DNA from: Paramecium sonneborni
Taxonomy: Eukaryota; Ciliophora; Oligohymenophorea; Peniculida; Parameciidae
DNA length: 64,000 bases
Reading direction: 5' to 3'
NCBI GenBank assembly: GCA_905182985.1
Contig: CAJJDN010000018.1
Location: 256,114 to 320,113 of the forward strand
A model generated the notes under the pieces. That model saw only the letters and a list, made by a program, of their open reading frames with translations. It had not been told where the DNA came from and searched no databases. Both the position numbers and the translations under genes were made by a program. Within the stretch, counting starts at the first letter, position 1. Every line of letters starts with the position of its first letter. Of this stretch, positions 28,754-41,221 are shown in pieces.

Positions 28754-29403
28754 TCATAACCATTCTACATCTTCTTTTGTTTACCAACCAGTTATATCAG
28801 CTTAAAGTCTTTCCGTGAATGTTCTAATTGGAGAGAAATTTCGTTGGTTGCTCAGATTCAATCCTGTATTCAATCTGCTAGCATTTGAAACTTGTTTAAA
28901 AGAAGACTTTAAATTTATAGTAAATATTTTTATTGGCTTTTTTGAAACTGTTAGTGGATTAACTATTTCGGGTTGCTATTTATTTTCTCTACTCTCTTGT
29001 TTGCTCCATAATTATTGTCGAGGAAACATCATTTAATTCTTTATCTATCTTAATAGATTGCTTTTTTATGGTAATATTGATTAATCTTCCATATTTATTT
29101 GATGAAATTTTCTACTTTAGCCTTCTGAAAAAGGTCTAGAATGAACATGCAATTTTTTCTGTTGATATAAAGAACTGGCCTATATTTTGTTTTCAATTTA
29201 TTATGGATGATATTTATCTAATTTTATTCATAATCATACTTACGTAAAGTAGCTCGTTTCGGTACATTTAATTGAGTATCAACTTGATTTCTTAAACTTT
29301 AAGGATTAATAGAATTATTTGTATTTGATCTTATCAATTTATTAATTAGGCATTCCAAATAATATATATCTACTGTTGTCGTCGATTTCTTTTATCTCTT
29401 CAT
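28754..29403 (-). CDS. Hypothetical basic protein
   Basis: Unrecognised. From ATG at 29403 to TGA 28756-28754, with one 26-nt GTA...TAG intron near 29220-29245, giving about 207 residues. It is rich in Lys, Gln, Asn and Ser, with a mid-part RPFSEGQSRKFHQI and repeated short SNxSRLNT-like units; no transmembrane helix and no recognised domain. Codon use is coding-like throughout. Confidence 0.6.
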
Positions 29404-29600
29404 TATTTAATTGATATTAATATAAAATTATTTATTTGTTAGTTTTACATTATATTTCATTACTATTTATAAAATCACAACCTTTTAAAATTACTTATAT
29501 TTTCCGTGTTTACCCATTATTATATTCACTCCCAAAAAACAGATTTAGAATTTTATATTGGAAAAATTAATATTTTTTATTATTAATATAATTAAAATTA

Positions 29601-31550
29601 ATGATTTAAGAAAAGGATAATATAGGAGAATTTCATCAATTTATACAAAACTTAATAATGGAAAAAGAGATATCAAAACCTTATTTGTATTATAACTAAA
29701 AATTGAAATAAAATCAGGAAAATTATTAATAAATATTCAACATTCTAACATCTGAATTCTAAAACACCATTTAAACCTAAACAATATTTCAAGATTGTAC
29801 ATAAATATTAGAATAGCATTTATTTATTTAAAGTAAAATAAAGTTAATTGAATAAATTTTTAAGATATTAGAATCATCTCAAACTTATTCAATCAATAAG
29901 CTTCTTAACTAAATCTACTCAACTAAAGTTTATTCACTTAAAGATAAATTATTACCTTTATTTCTAAACTAATTTTTGATCTTGAGGTAAGAAAATTTTG
30001 ATGAGCAATTAAAATAAATTATTTTATTCATTAAAAGTTCATAATTTTGCTCAGATTTTAAATAATATTTGTTAGAAGATTCAATAAACTATTATAATAA
30101 GCTTAAATCGATTGAAATTATTTATAAATAATATCTGATAGAAGAGAAGATAATTAATTTATTTTCAGATACATAACTTGGGATTTCTTTAAGGGAGTAT
30201 TTTAATAAAGTTATTGAAAAGTCTCTTATCGACTCCCCAATACGACTTGAAAATAGTTCATATATGAATGCATTTTATGAATTAAATTAAATAATAGAAA
30301 GCAACATTTTAAAAGGAAAAATGTATATAATTATAATTTAATATTAGTTTTGATATAGTACATGAAGGTATGAATAAAATTATAAATGATGAAAATAAAT
30401 AATAAATAATAGCCAATATATTTGAAGCAAAAGATTATTATGAGTAAAAGGTTAAAGAGATATTTTAAAATGATGAAAAAATTAAAACATGTTTATCTAG
30501 TGCTATTGAAACATCAATTTAACTGAAAGTAAATTAATTGTCTGAATAATTATCATCTTATTTTGATTAACTATTAATTAAAAAGTAAGAAAATAAGGAT
30601 TTAAAAAAAGTATAAGATAAGATTAACAAATCTTTAGAACTTATGCCATACTTTTCTGCAAAAGACATTTTTGAACATTTTTATACTTAAAGAATGACAA
30701 AAAGATTGCTTTTAGAATTATCAATTTCTTAAGATTTAGAAACATAAATTTTATTAAAATTAAAATAGTAGTGTGGAGATTAATATGTGAGAAAAGCTGA
30801 AGAAGTTTTAAAAGAATATAAAAAATGCTATGAATATGAGTATTTAGGAGTGGAAGTGAAATTATTTGTAATTTCATAAAATTCTTGGACCTTGAAATAA
30901 TAACAAATTCCTAAAAATTTCTTGAAAGAACAGCAAGAGTATTTTTTAGAGAATTAAAAATTAGAATTTAAGTAGAAGATTTTATTATGGATGTTAGAGT
31001 GTAGTAATTGCTATGTTAAAGGTTTTACAAAGGTATAATTTTACTTTATACATATTAGTATATTTTTATTGTATCTGCTGTTTAGGCTATGATTCTAGAT
31101 TTTTTTAATAACTAATAAACATATAAGATTACAGAACTCATACAAATTAGTGGATTATCAAAGGATGAAATAATTAGAAATTTAATACCGCTTGAGAAAG
31201 AAAAATTATTGTTACTAGACTAGGGAATGTATTTTGTGAATAATCAATTTGAAAGTAAGAAAACCCACATTAAAATCAATTAAATGCAAAAAATCGAAAA
31301 AAAAGAGGAAATAGAGGAAAATACACAAAAACTATTGCATGATCGAAAATATGTTATAGATGCTTCAATAGTTAAAATTATGAAACGAGATAAATAGCAT
31401 ACACTTTAAGAAATAGTTAATCTAGTTTTAAAAGATTTGGGATTGCCAATAAAAGTAGTTGATATAAAATAACAAATTGAAGTGTTAACAGAAAAGGAAT
31501 ATCTACAAAGAGATCAATAGAATATGAATTTATTTATATATTTGGCATGA
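29601..31550 (+). CDS. Cullin
   Basis: Scaffold of a cullin-RING ubiquitin ligase. The N-terminal half is helical repeats (cullin repeats). The cullin-homology domain starts with FSAKDIFEHFYTQRMTKRLL, the signature K(D/E)xFExxYxxxLAKRLL. The C-terminus has the winged-helix neddylation region DASIVKIMKRDK, with the modified Lys expected in IVKIMK, and ends YLA before TGA, as cullins do. Introns of about 25 nt near 30324-30348 and 26 nt near 31032-31058. About 630 residues, shorter than CUL1/3/4 (about 750). Paralogue identity (CUL1, 3 or 4) is not decided. Confidence 0.9.
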
Positions 31551-32513
31551 TAAAAATTATATCTATGATTTTTTGTAAATATTTTAAAAAACACTTAAAA
31601 ATTAGTGAATAATTTGACGGATATATTAATCAATATTTAAGTGGAAGTTCGAACTTAATAACAAGTATTTTAAAAATACTAATATTGATTTAAATTTAAA
31701 TCTTTATAATTGAAATAGAGATATATATTTAATTCAAATATTGTTGTGAACACTATATTTACCTTTACTAAAAACCTTTCTAAATTCCTGCATATAGAAT
31801 GAATTACTCTTTCTTATATTTAAGGAGTCTTATCTTTGTGTTAATTTTTAAGGAATTATAGATTATCTATGTGTGGAGGAAATTCTTGGTTTAGATTCAT
31901 CATTTAAAGTCTTACAGATGTTGGCAAAACTTTATTATTATTTTTACATCTTATTAATTAAGATTATAAATTACTTGTTGCTTCATTAAAGTAGCTAGAG
32001 ATGCCTAATATGGATTTATTGTGTTATGTGAAGATTAAGTTTTATGTCTTAAATTAGATTAATAAGCATCATTTTCTAAGTTTATTTTTAATCTCATTTA
32101 CTATTTCAAATAGGATTCTAAATATATGTAATTTTTTTACTTTATGGATTCTAAGTTATATTGTTAGTATTGTAATCTTATTATTTAATGCTACGATAGC
32201 TTTTAGATTAATTGTTGTTTTATGAACTTTTTGTTTATTACTTTAAGAATTAATCTAGCTTATAAGATTGATGTTTTTATATAGCTATGTCTTTATGAAA
32301 TTAAGTTTGTTGCTGAATAATTTTGCTGAAATTATAAATTTCAAAGGCATACATACTTAGTTGGATTACTGCAAATAGCGAACGAGCGTTCCAAAGATTT
32401 ACAAATGGTTTATGGTTTACTATAGGTATTTACATTTTAATTCACAACTTCTATGTTGTCGAAGAAACTGTCATTCATATTCATATTTTGAATTTAAATA
32501 ATATTAAAATAAA
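31551..32513. other. Region without a supported gene
   Basis: About 960 bp. An open plus-strand frame from 31867 runs for over 300 nt and includes TDVGKT, and a later stretch near 32360 includes TANSERAF, faintly like a Rab GTPase, but spacing and composition do not fit a working gene. No RNA gene was recognised. Confidence 0.4.
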
Positions 32514-33546
32514 ATGAATTAGGATAAATAAAGAAATCTTTATTGGAATCATTTTATTGCTGGTTTAGTAGGTGGATTTATTAGTGTAACTGTTTGTCAT
32601 CCTTTAGAAGTAGCTAGAAGTAGATTAAACTTACAGGTATCAAAAATATACAATTTAAGAATGCTACTAAATCTGTTAATAAATATAGTGGATTTCTGAA
32701 CACACTTTATGTAATATTTAAAGAAGAGGGAATTTATGGTTACTATAAAGGTAATAAAAGCATTTAATATTTTAAAATAGGTTATAGAGCTACTGCTATT
32801 GCAAATCCTTTATTTCATTCTCTATTCTTTCCTTTATATCAATGGAACAAGGAAATATTGGAAATCAAATATTAAATATCTGGTTTTTATAATCATGCTA
32901 TTGCAACTGTTCTAACTGGATTTTTATGTGATTTAATAACCAATCCATTATGGGTATATTTTTAGTTATATTATTTTTAGCTAATTAGAACTAGAATGCA
33001 AACAGAATATTTGCATGATCATAATCATGTAAAATATAAATCAGTATTTGGTGGACTTCTAGCTATGTATAAAGAAGTATTTTAAAAATTTTTAATTTTA
33101 GGAAGGATTTTTTTCTTTATTTAAGGGTTTGGGAGCTACAGTTTTAGGATTATCTCATGTTGCTGTTTAATTTCCAATTTATGAAAAATTAAAAACAGAT
33201 TATATTGATGAGAATGGATAATTATCACCAATTGATATTCTTAAAGCTTCAATACTTTCTAAATGTATAATTTATTTTAACAATATTTAAATTAGCTATT
33301 GCTGTAATTGCAACATATCCTCATGTAGTAATTCGAACAAGATTACATGATAATAAAACTATATATAAAAATGGATTTAGCTCTAGAATCAAAATTATTG
33401 ATATTTGTAAAACTATTTATGAGCAAGACTCATTTAAAGGATTTTATAAAGGTCTCATACCTGATTTAATTAGAGTATTACCTTCAAATAGCATCACTTT
33501 TCTTGTTTATGAACTCTTCAGTAAGTATCTTGTATAAAAATTTTGA
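32514..33546 (+). CDS. Mitochondrial carrier (SLC25 family, folate/FAD/nucleotide-like)
   Basis: Inner-membrane transporter with three repeats. Each repeat shows the carrier signature: HPLEVARSR in repeat 1, TNPLWLIRTRMQ in repeat 2 and TYPHVVIRTRL in repeat 3. GFYKG and GYYKG motifs follow repeats 1 and 3. The Trp in the second signature is typical of the SLC25A32/SLC25A33 branch (folate/FAD, pyrimidine nucleotide or NAD carriers), so that branch is likely but the substrate is not established. Five introns of 23-31 nt are inferred; 298 residues, the usual carrier length. Confidence 0.88.
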
Positions 33547-33683
33547 ATTTATTAAAAAATGTTAATAATTGTAGTTATTATTTTTAATCTTAATTTCTTT
33601 CTTTAAATATTTAGCAATATCATAAATAATACTTTATAAAAAAATACTAAGTTATTAAAATAACAATAAAAAAAAAGCTTCTG

Positions 33684-34432
33684 ATGTGTAAAGTTTATTA
33701 TTTATTTAATTTTCATAATTCCTTAAATGAATAAAAATTCCAATACTTAGTATTTATTTATTTAGATTATAGTGATACCCTTATAAAAGTTGTGATAGTT
33801 GGAAACTGCAACGTAGGAAAATCTTGCATTTTAATGAGGTATTCTGAAAATTATTTTACATCATAATATTACAATACTATTGGTGTAGATTTTGTATAAA
33901 TAAATTTTATTTAGAGAAAACTAGAGTAATAAAAATAGGGAATGAAGATGTGAAATTACAGATTGTATTTAATAAAAATTATTTTAAGTGGGACACTGCA
34001 GGATAGGAAAGATTTAAAGCTTTAACAAATAATTACTACAGAGATGCACATGGAGTAGTGATTGTGTATGATGTAACTGAAAGATCAACATTTGATGCAG
34101 TTGATAGTTGGATTGAGGATATTGATAAGTATTTAGCATTTAATCATTTTCAAAGGTATGGAAGAAAAACAGTGTAAAAATTAATTGTTGGAAATAAGGC
34201 TGACATACCAAATAAAAGAAAAATTAGTAAATAGGAGGGCCAAGAAAAAGCAAGATAGTTTAATGCTCAATTTTTGGAAACTTCAGCCAAAACATCTGAA
34301 AATGTAGATAAACTATTTATTTAAATTTGTGAACAAGTTTTGAACATGAAATAGTAGCAACCATAAAATCAGAACAATAATCTAAATTAAAAATAATAAA
34401 ATTAACCGTAAAATGGTGGAGGATGTTGCTGA
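33684..34432 (+). CDS. Rab GTPase
   Basis: Small GTPase of vesicle traffic. Nucleotide motifs in order: GNCNVGKS (P loop), TIGVDF (switch I), WDTAGQE with the Gln as TAG, GNKAD and ETSAK. The C-terminus is a Gln/Asn-rich linker ending NGGGCC, the double-Cys geranylgeranylation motif. The switch I TIGVDF and the WDTAGQERFKALT string fit the Rab1/Rab8 group. Two introns (about 23-24 nt) sit after VDF and before WDT. The start is uncertain: an ATG at 33684 is in frame, one at 33729 is not without a very short intron. Confidence 0.88.
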
Positions 34433-34727
34433 TGTAATTATTAATTTCTTTTTGTTTTTTAAATTATTTTCTATGTTTAAAAGCGAATTAATGGATTGAT
34501 TCAGATATTTATTTAATTAACTTTTTATTTTGTGATGAAAATAAATGTAGATGGAATTACCGTCTGATTGTTGTTTGATGTTAATGTGGCAATATCTGAT
34601 ATATATATATTAATATGAATAATCAAGTTGATGAATAATGGAATCTCATTATATGAGATTAATGATTAAAAATTTCTATATCTGAAAATATATATCATCT
34701 TTATTATAATAAATTTATATTATTAAA

Positions 34728-35868
34728 ATGATGCACGAAGAATAGGAAGTAGAGATTACTTCAGAATAATTGTAATCTATGAAAATGTGCAAGATCTTCA
34801 AAGACCATGTAAGTTTGTATTTCTAAAATTTAGCAAAAAGATATAAATGCTATTGATTTTTCAAAAGACGGGTAATATTTGGTCTCTTGTGATGATTAGG
34901 CTTTAAATGTATACGATGTACATTAGGGAAAGTATATTATATTATTTATTTGATTAATAGGAAAATGAGAACACTATACAATAAGGCAAAGGAAATAGAT
35001 CTTGTAAAATTTACACATCATAATTCATGTGTATTATGTGTTACAAAAAAAGAGCCTTATGATATTTATTATTGGTCATTACATGATAATTAAATATTAA
35101 AAAAGTTCACTGGACATACGAACATGTAAAATTTAAATAAATTACTTATCTAATAGAATACATTGGTTAGATTTATCACCTGTCTCAGATGATTTTTTAA
35201 GTTGTAGTATGGATGGAACATTAAGATTATGGAATTTAGCATCTGAATACTAAACATGTGACGGTTTATTAGATTTATCTGCTAAAAAAACATTTTGTGT
35301 AGCTGCATTTGATCCATCAGGATATGTTTTTGCGGTAGTGTTTTTGGAATAATATTATTGTATATCAAATAATTGGTTATACTTATATGATTTTAAAAAA
35401 TATCATTCTGGATCATTTTAATCCAAAAAGATTAATATTAGTTAAGTGAAATGTATTAAATTTAGTAATAACAACAAATATATTTTATGTTCTACAGGAG
35501 ATGGTACAATACTAATTTTAGATGCTTATACATTAGATACAGTAAAATAATTAAGTTTATATAATTAGATTTGTGAATTAAGTGATTTTAGTAACCAAGG
35601 ATCAATGATAGAGGCTGGTTTTACTCCTGATTGTAATTATGTAATAAGTGGAAGTGAAACAGGAACCATACATATTTGGAGTCTTCCTTTAGGAACTTAA
35701 ATAGCTAGATTAGAAGGTCATTAAAAGAGATGTAAAGTTGTTAAATTCTGTCCTACTCATTTTTTAATGGCTAGTGGTTGTAGAAATTTAGTTCTGTGGA
35801 TTCCAGATTAATTTTCAAATGAAAACATGAATAATAATAATAGTAGAAGAAGTTTAATGAGCATTTGA
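34728..35868 (+). CDS. WDR82: WDR82/Swd2-like WD40 protein
   Basis: WD40 propeller subunit of the Set1/COMPASS H3K4 methyltransferase and of termination complexes. Ordered matches to WDR82: INAIDFSKDGQYLVS, DDQALNVYDV, LHDNQILKKFTGH, SCSMDGTLRLWNL, CVAAFDPSGYVFAV, YDF near 35,390, VISGSETGTIHIW and FLMASGCRNLVLWIPD at the end, the last blade typical of this family. Four introns (25-31 nt) are inferred. About 345 residues against 313 in human, with a short Asn/Ser/Arg tail. Confidence 0.85.
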
Positions 35869-35985
35869 ATTTAATTTATGTATTTTATATATATATTTAA
35901 ATATTATTTATAATATAAAATGTAATAGTATAAAAGCATATAAGTAAATTTATATTTAAGATGATTTTAGCAATTCGATGAATTG

Positions 35986-38650
35986 ATGACTAGTAATTTT
36001 TATATTGAAGAGGTTTTCGATGAAATACAGAATGAAAAAGTCGATATTCCAAATACAGATAAAAACAAAATCATGTTAACACTTGTAATGTATATCTTCT
36101 ATATAAAAAGGAAGAAAATCTAAAAGAAAAAAATGATTTCCTACTTTCAGAAGAATTTAATTAGTTTCAATAATTGCTTGTTATTTCATTAATTACGATT
36201 AATTTTTCTAGCGATGATCCATTTTTCAGACATATCACCATGGTTGTTAAAACGATAAAGAAAGCTATTAAAAAAAGGCTAATTCAAGATATTAATTACT
36301 TCTAATCAGTCTAAGAATATAAAGTAAAATTAATCTTTTCTAATAGAGAATTAATAATCAACTCTTTTTAAAATCTTTTATTAAGATATAAATATTGGAT
36401 TCATCACATCAACTTAATAAATAAAATCTACAGCATTCATATTTATTAATAAAGCAATAGTTGAAAGCTTTTTGAATAAGAAAATATCAATTGAACAAAA
36501 AAATGAGCGAGCCAGATTAACTCTTTCATTTTTTAATATCAGCTTTTAGAAAGAATTAAATGTATAATAAGACTATAAAACATAATTTTTAAGAAACCAT
36601 AAATTCAAAAATGAATTTATTGTTATAAATGAAGAATTTGATAAACAGAAATAAAGCACAACTTATCATGTCTATAAGCCAATGGATGATTAAATTTATT
36701 TTGTTAAAAGAGTAAAAAACAACCTAATTATAGATTTAATTGTAAGACATTCCTATTAATGTTACATTTTAAGATATATTTAATACAAAAAGTTCTAATT
36801 AAGATAACTTAACAATTCAAGAAGCACGTATCCTTTAACGTGTCTCACATCCAAATATTATCAGACTTTATGACTGGTGGCTTGAATCAAAAAATTAATA
36901 ACTATTTCTTTATACTTAAATTGAATATTGCATTTATCCAGGATATATCTCATAAACTAAAAACCTTTTGAGTTATTCATATTTTTATATGAATCCTATG
37001 CCATTAGAATAAAAGAGCAAATTAATAATTGAAATAATATCTTAAATTATTGGTGGGTTGGAATATTTATAACAAAAATAAATTATTCATGGAGACCTTA
37101 AACCTGAGAGTATTATGGTTACTAAAAGTATTACTGGAGATATTTAAGTAAACCTATTCTTATATAAATGAGGTGATGTTGGCAGATCTTAATCATTCAT
37201 ACTCTTATTTTTAAGATATGCAGAAGTAATTCAAATAGGATTTAGTACAATATAAATAATAATGCCTTTAAGCTTTAGGTGTGTTACTTATGCATCTCAT
37301 TCTCACATTCCCTGGCGAACCAACATTAAGGAATAATTATGTAATCAAATTTTCAAATTATGATATTGACGATTCTTTATGTGAATTTGATAAATGGGCT
37401 TAAAAATCTGTAAAAAATAGACATAAAGAATTTTCTTTTTTTTTATATAAAAATTTTATGGTCTTAGCTAAATCACTTTTAAAGAAATAATAATTTCATG
37501 AATTGCATGAAGTAAGAACTTTTATTTAAAATAAATAATTTGATCATCTATTAGTTTGATTTATTTTATAGTTTTTTTTATAAAAATTAATAAATAATAA
37601 TGTAAAAGAGATAGTCTCATAACAAAGTTCCATCAGAAGACATTCATTCTAATAACTATTACATTATGCCAAAATCTCTTCGGTATTTAAATAATTTCGA
37701 ATAAATTTAAGATCATCATAGACGTCAGCTGATAATTTATTGGTCCAAAAAGTTGTTTCAACTAATAATATTGATTAATTTGAGTAGATATGTAATACTG
37801 AAAAACTTTAGAATCAACATTAATAGGATAATGCTTATTAATCCAATATGGAATTATAATAGGCAATACATTATTCTGAATAAAATAATTAATTTCTAAT
37901 TCATTAACATTAATAGTTACTTTAGAATAATCTTGATCTTTAAAGTCTTTATAATAGATCAAAGATGGAAAATAAAAAATTATCTAATGAATTAACACTA
38001 TTGTAAAATAGAATTTCATTAAGAATAAATGAATTAAAGTAGGCTCAAGAGAATGGGGCTCATTATACAAAAGAAATTGCTTAGTTAAAGATATCTATAC
38101 AAAAAGTATTTTTTCTACTTTTAAACTAAAGCTCAATTCTACAGTTTCTAAATTAATTGAAGATAATTCTAAATATAAAGATTAATTAAATGCCACAGAA
38201 AATTAGAGTTTCTTATTGGATAAAGGATTATCTAGTCGGAGAGATCTAAATTAATAAAATGATCTCAAATTAAATGGTTCAAATTCATAAATTAAATCTA
38301 CTATTACTAATGATAATATTTAGAAATACTAAAACTAAGTACTCAAATATTAAAAAGAGTTAACAGAAAAAAATTAACTAATAACAGGTTTGTAACAATA
38401 AGTAAAAAACCTTACTGAGTTCTAACGATAACTTATGTCTAAATCTCAAAAAATATAACATCATAAAGGTCTAAAAGATTAACTTTAATTAAGCCCTTTT
38501 TAAACACCCATTTAAAAATTATGTATTAGTAATGAAAGCTAAATTATGAGTAATAAAAATCTTTTAAATTTAATTGATGAAGAATAAAAACCTGATTCTT
38601 AATTTCAAAGAACTAGATAATCAGACGAATTTGATGTAAAATATCTTTGA
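35986..38650 (+). CDS. Protein kinase with coiled-coil C-terminal tail
   Basis: N-terminal 200 residues unrecognised, helical. The kinase domain begins YHVYKPMDDQIYFVKRI (Lys of the VAIK position) and continues ARILQRVSHPNIIRLYDWWLE, LFLYTQIEYCI, then IIHGDLKPESIMV. The last two resemble eIF2-alpha kinases (GCN2 group), but the HRD motif is HGD and the DFG motif is DLN. An 18-nt intron at 37554-37571 removes a TGA and joins an Arg/Gln/Leu coiled-coil tail of about 300 residues. Introns of 22-26 nt elsewhere. A GTA...CAG intron at 38636-38657 would remove the last TGA and extend the protein; its use is not proven. Confidence 0.7.
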
Positions 38651-39129
38651 TAATCAGATCGCTCCTAGTTAAAAATCCTCAATAACTTATTTAAAAAGTA
38701 AATAAGAATTACAATAGATTTATAAGAAAATTAGTTAATCAACAATTTATACTGCAGGTTTATATTCTAGTTTCCTAGATTATTAATATTTATCTAATGT
38801 AATTAAATCATTCATAGTTTTAGAGTAAATTATTGAGTTCTTCATGTTCTAAAGAAACGATATAACATTGAAGATCTCTCTTAAAATATTTTAATTTATA
38901 AATTTATTTATAATTGAATAATTTTAATACTACTCTAAAGAAGATTATTTGTTCTTAAAGATAGTTCGTTATTTCATTATAATTTGCATAATTAAAAAAA
39001 GTATAATCGCATTATTTTAATCAGTATGTTAAAACCTAATATCTCAATTTTAATTATATGAAATTATATATTTTAGTGATATTAAAATAATTTATAAATT
39101 TTTTTTATTTATCCAACTCTCACAATTGA

Positions 39130-40190
39130 ACTTTTAAAAAATTTAATTATTTAGATTTATCAGGCATTAGGCATTAGTTTGATAGAAGCATTTAAAATGA
39201 AGAAAATATAATCGAAATTTTATTATTTTATGAATCTAATTAGGAAAAAACTCCTGATTTAATAAAATTTCCTCTTGATATTTTATTCATCTTTCTTTAT
39301 TTATATTTTCTTGTATAAAAAGAAATTAAACCGAATGATTGGAAAATTCCTCTATATAATTATTAACTAGATGTATATTTTTTGTACTGAATCAAGTTAA
39401 TATATTACAAGAACATTTTTATAAATATATGCATTCATGATTTATGATATGTTGATCAAATCTGTTAAAAATTTTTACTTAGTAAGAAGAACAATTGCTC
39501 TCATATTCCTTATGAGAGTTATATAATTATTGAATTAATATTTATATATTTTATTCCATATTGTTCTTTTCCAACTTTTTTAACTACTTAAAGATAAAAA
39601 TCTTCTTTTTAATCATTAATCTATCTAGAACAAATATTAGAGTTTGATTGACTACTAAAAATAATTAAAATTTATTTGTAATTCACATTAGATTAGATTC
39701 TTGAAGGAAGTTCAATCATATTGCTACCCAATAATTTAAAAATTTGAATTTTTGAAAAGTCTATAGATTGTTACCTTAAATTGATAAATCTGCATTATTT
39801 CATAAATAATATCAATAAAATCCTGAAGATAATGAAGTCAATAAAGCTTTAATTAATTTGAAAAATAGTCTTATTTATACTAAACTATTATCATTACTTA
39901 TTTTTATTAGGCTCAATCATGAGCAATTTTTAAGAGAAAAAATTAAAATAGTTAATAAATTATTTTTTTCTCAATAAAATATTAGATTTCATTCATGTTT
40001 AATGAGTCTAAAATTCTGAATTAAGTGAGATGATAATAGAATAACATTTTATTTTGGATTAGGAATTATAGGATTGATTAAGTTTATATTTTAGGTTTAA
40101 TAATCTAGAATTATAGGCTTACAAGCCAATTTATAATATTTCACCAAAATCAAATTTTAATTTAAATTGAAGCTCAATAATATATGATAT
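39130..40190 (+). CDS. Unresolved coding region, membrane or helical protein
   Basis: Several protein-like segments follow each other in shifting frames on this strand: RSIQNEENIIEILLFYE with PLDILFIFLYLYFLV (a likely transmembrane helix) near 39,180-39,330, then SHIPYESYIIIELIFIYFIP, then SALFHKQYQQNPEDNEVNKALINLKNS near 39,790-39,900, then SEMIIEQHFILDQEL. Their codon use is coding-like, so this is probably one gene with several short introns, but I could not place the splice sites or the ends. No family is recognised. Confidence 0.3.
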
Positions 40191-40639
40191 CTTAATTTTC
40201 AATAAATTCTTTCATTGTCCTGAAACTAATTGTTTTTGTTTTTTTTAAAATATTTTATTTCTCTTAATTATTTTTAAATAAATAAGTAAATACTTGAAAC
40301 ATTAGACTTTTTAAAAATTAAAAAGCAACTAGAAACATCTTAAAAACGATTTAATAAAGTAAAAAAGTAGAAGTTAAGATTTAATTTGTATGCTTTTTAC
40401 TTTAATTTGATTTTTTATTTAACAGACATGTCAATTTGAATGAGAATTTTTATTGATTTTAGAAATTTGGTATTTAAAACAAAGAAGACATTCTCTGTAT
40501 AAAATATTAGATAAAACACATGTAAATATTTATTTTTCATGTTTTTAGAGCATGTAAATTTATTTCTTTCTTCTTGAATAAAATATTGATTATAAATTAA
40601 TTAAAAGATCCATGAAAAGAATTTAAAAGAATAAATCAA

Positions 40640-40735
40640 TCAGATTTTTGATGTGTATTCCTAATCTTCCGGGCCTTCTTGGTCTTCTTTTCGTCCACAA
40701 CAAATTTAATAATATGACTGCTCAATATTAATCAG
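40640..40735 (-). CDS. Possible terminal exon with high local GC
   Basis: On the minus strand the frame reads CCGRKEDQEGPEDQEYTSKI and then TGA. The stretch is strikingly G/C-rich (CCGGGCC) against its surroundings and encodes an acidic, Gly/Pro-containing C-terminus. No upstream exon could be joined with confidence. A plus-strand reading also exists but is less protein-like. Confidence 0.25.
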
Positions 40736-40786
40736 TATAAAGCTTGTTCTTACAAAATTAATAAATCTGAATAATTTAATCAAAAA

Positions 40787-41221
40787 ATGGGATGCTCAGT
40801 GATAAAATAAAAGAGGGCTCTTGAAAAAGAATTAAATTCATATAAAAGTGAACAAAAGTCTCATTTAAGAAAGAATTTTTTTTACAGATATTCTTTTAAA
40901 CTTGAAGATATTTCATAGAGTACGCTATTACTAAGAAGAAAAATGAAACAGGAAAAAACTTTAGAAATATCTAATTAACTTACATCAAATTCAAGAATTC
41001 CTTATAAGTGATTATGAGCAATAGTGTATTTTATATTAACATATTACAATACCTTTAAAAGTCCTTAACTTTAATTTTCATCTTTAGCCATTTAAGACTA
41101 AAAATAATGAAAAACATCAGGATTCTTTTTATTTAAGAATTTTATCAATCTAGAAGTAAGTTTTTAAGTAATAAGAGACATTATACCTTAAAAAAATAGA
41201 AAAATAAGGGACAATAACTGA
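40787..41221 (+). CDS. Small MGCS-type protein, probably lipid-anchored
   Basis: Unrecognised. Begins MGCSVIKQKRALEKEL: Gly2 with Cys3 and Ser is a typical N-myristoylation plus palmitoylation start. The basic, Lys/Ser-rich body follows. Unspliced it ends at TGA 41009-41011 (74 residues). Removing short introns near 41008, 41056 and 41158 extends it to TGA 41219-41221 (about 107 residues) with a coding-like continuation (KTKNNEKHQDSFYL). The first of these introns would be only 17 nt, so the longer form is tentative. A similar small gene lies at 54375-54581. Confidence 0.5.

Noticed and set aside
31867..32480. Possible Rab pseudogene (TDVGKT and TANSERAF strings)
   Set aside because: The two strings are about 470 nt apart, too far for a Rab P loop and WDTAGQE, and the P-loop Gly is missing. 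Chance or a very old relic.
37762..37962. Minus-strand ORF of 66 codons
   Set aside because: The plus-strand frame here is continuous with the kinase tail and richer in Gln codons; the minus ORF is a shadow.
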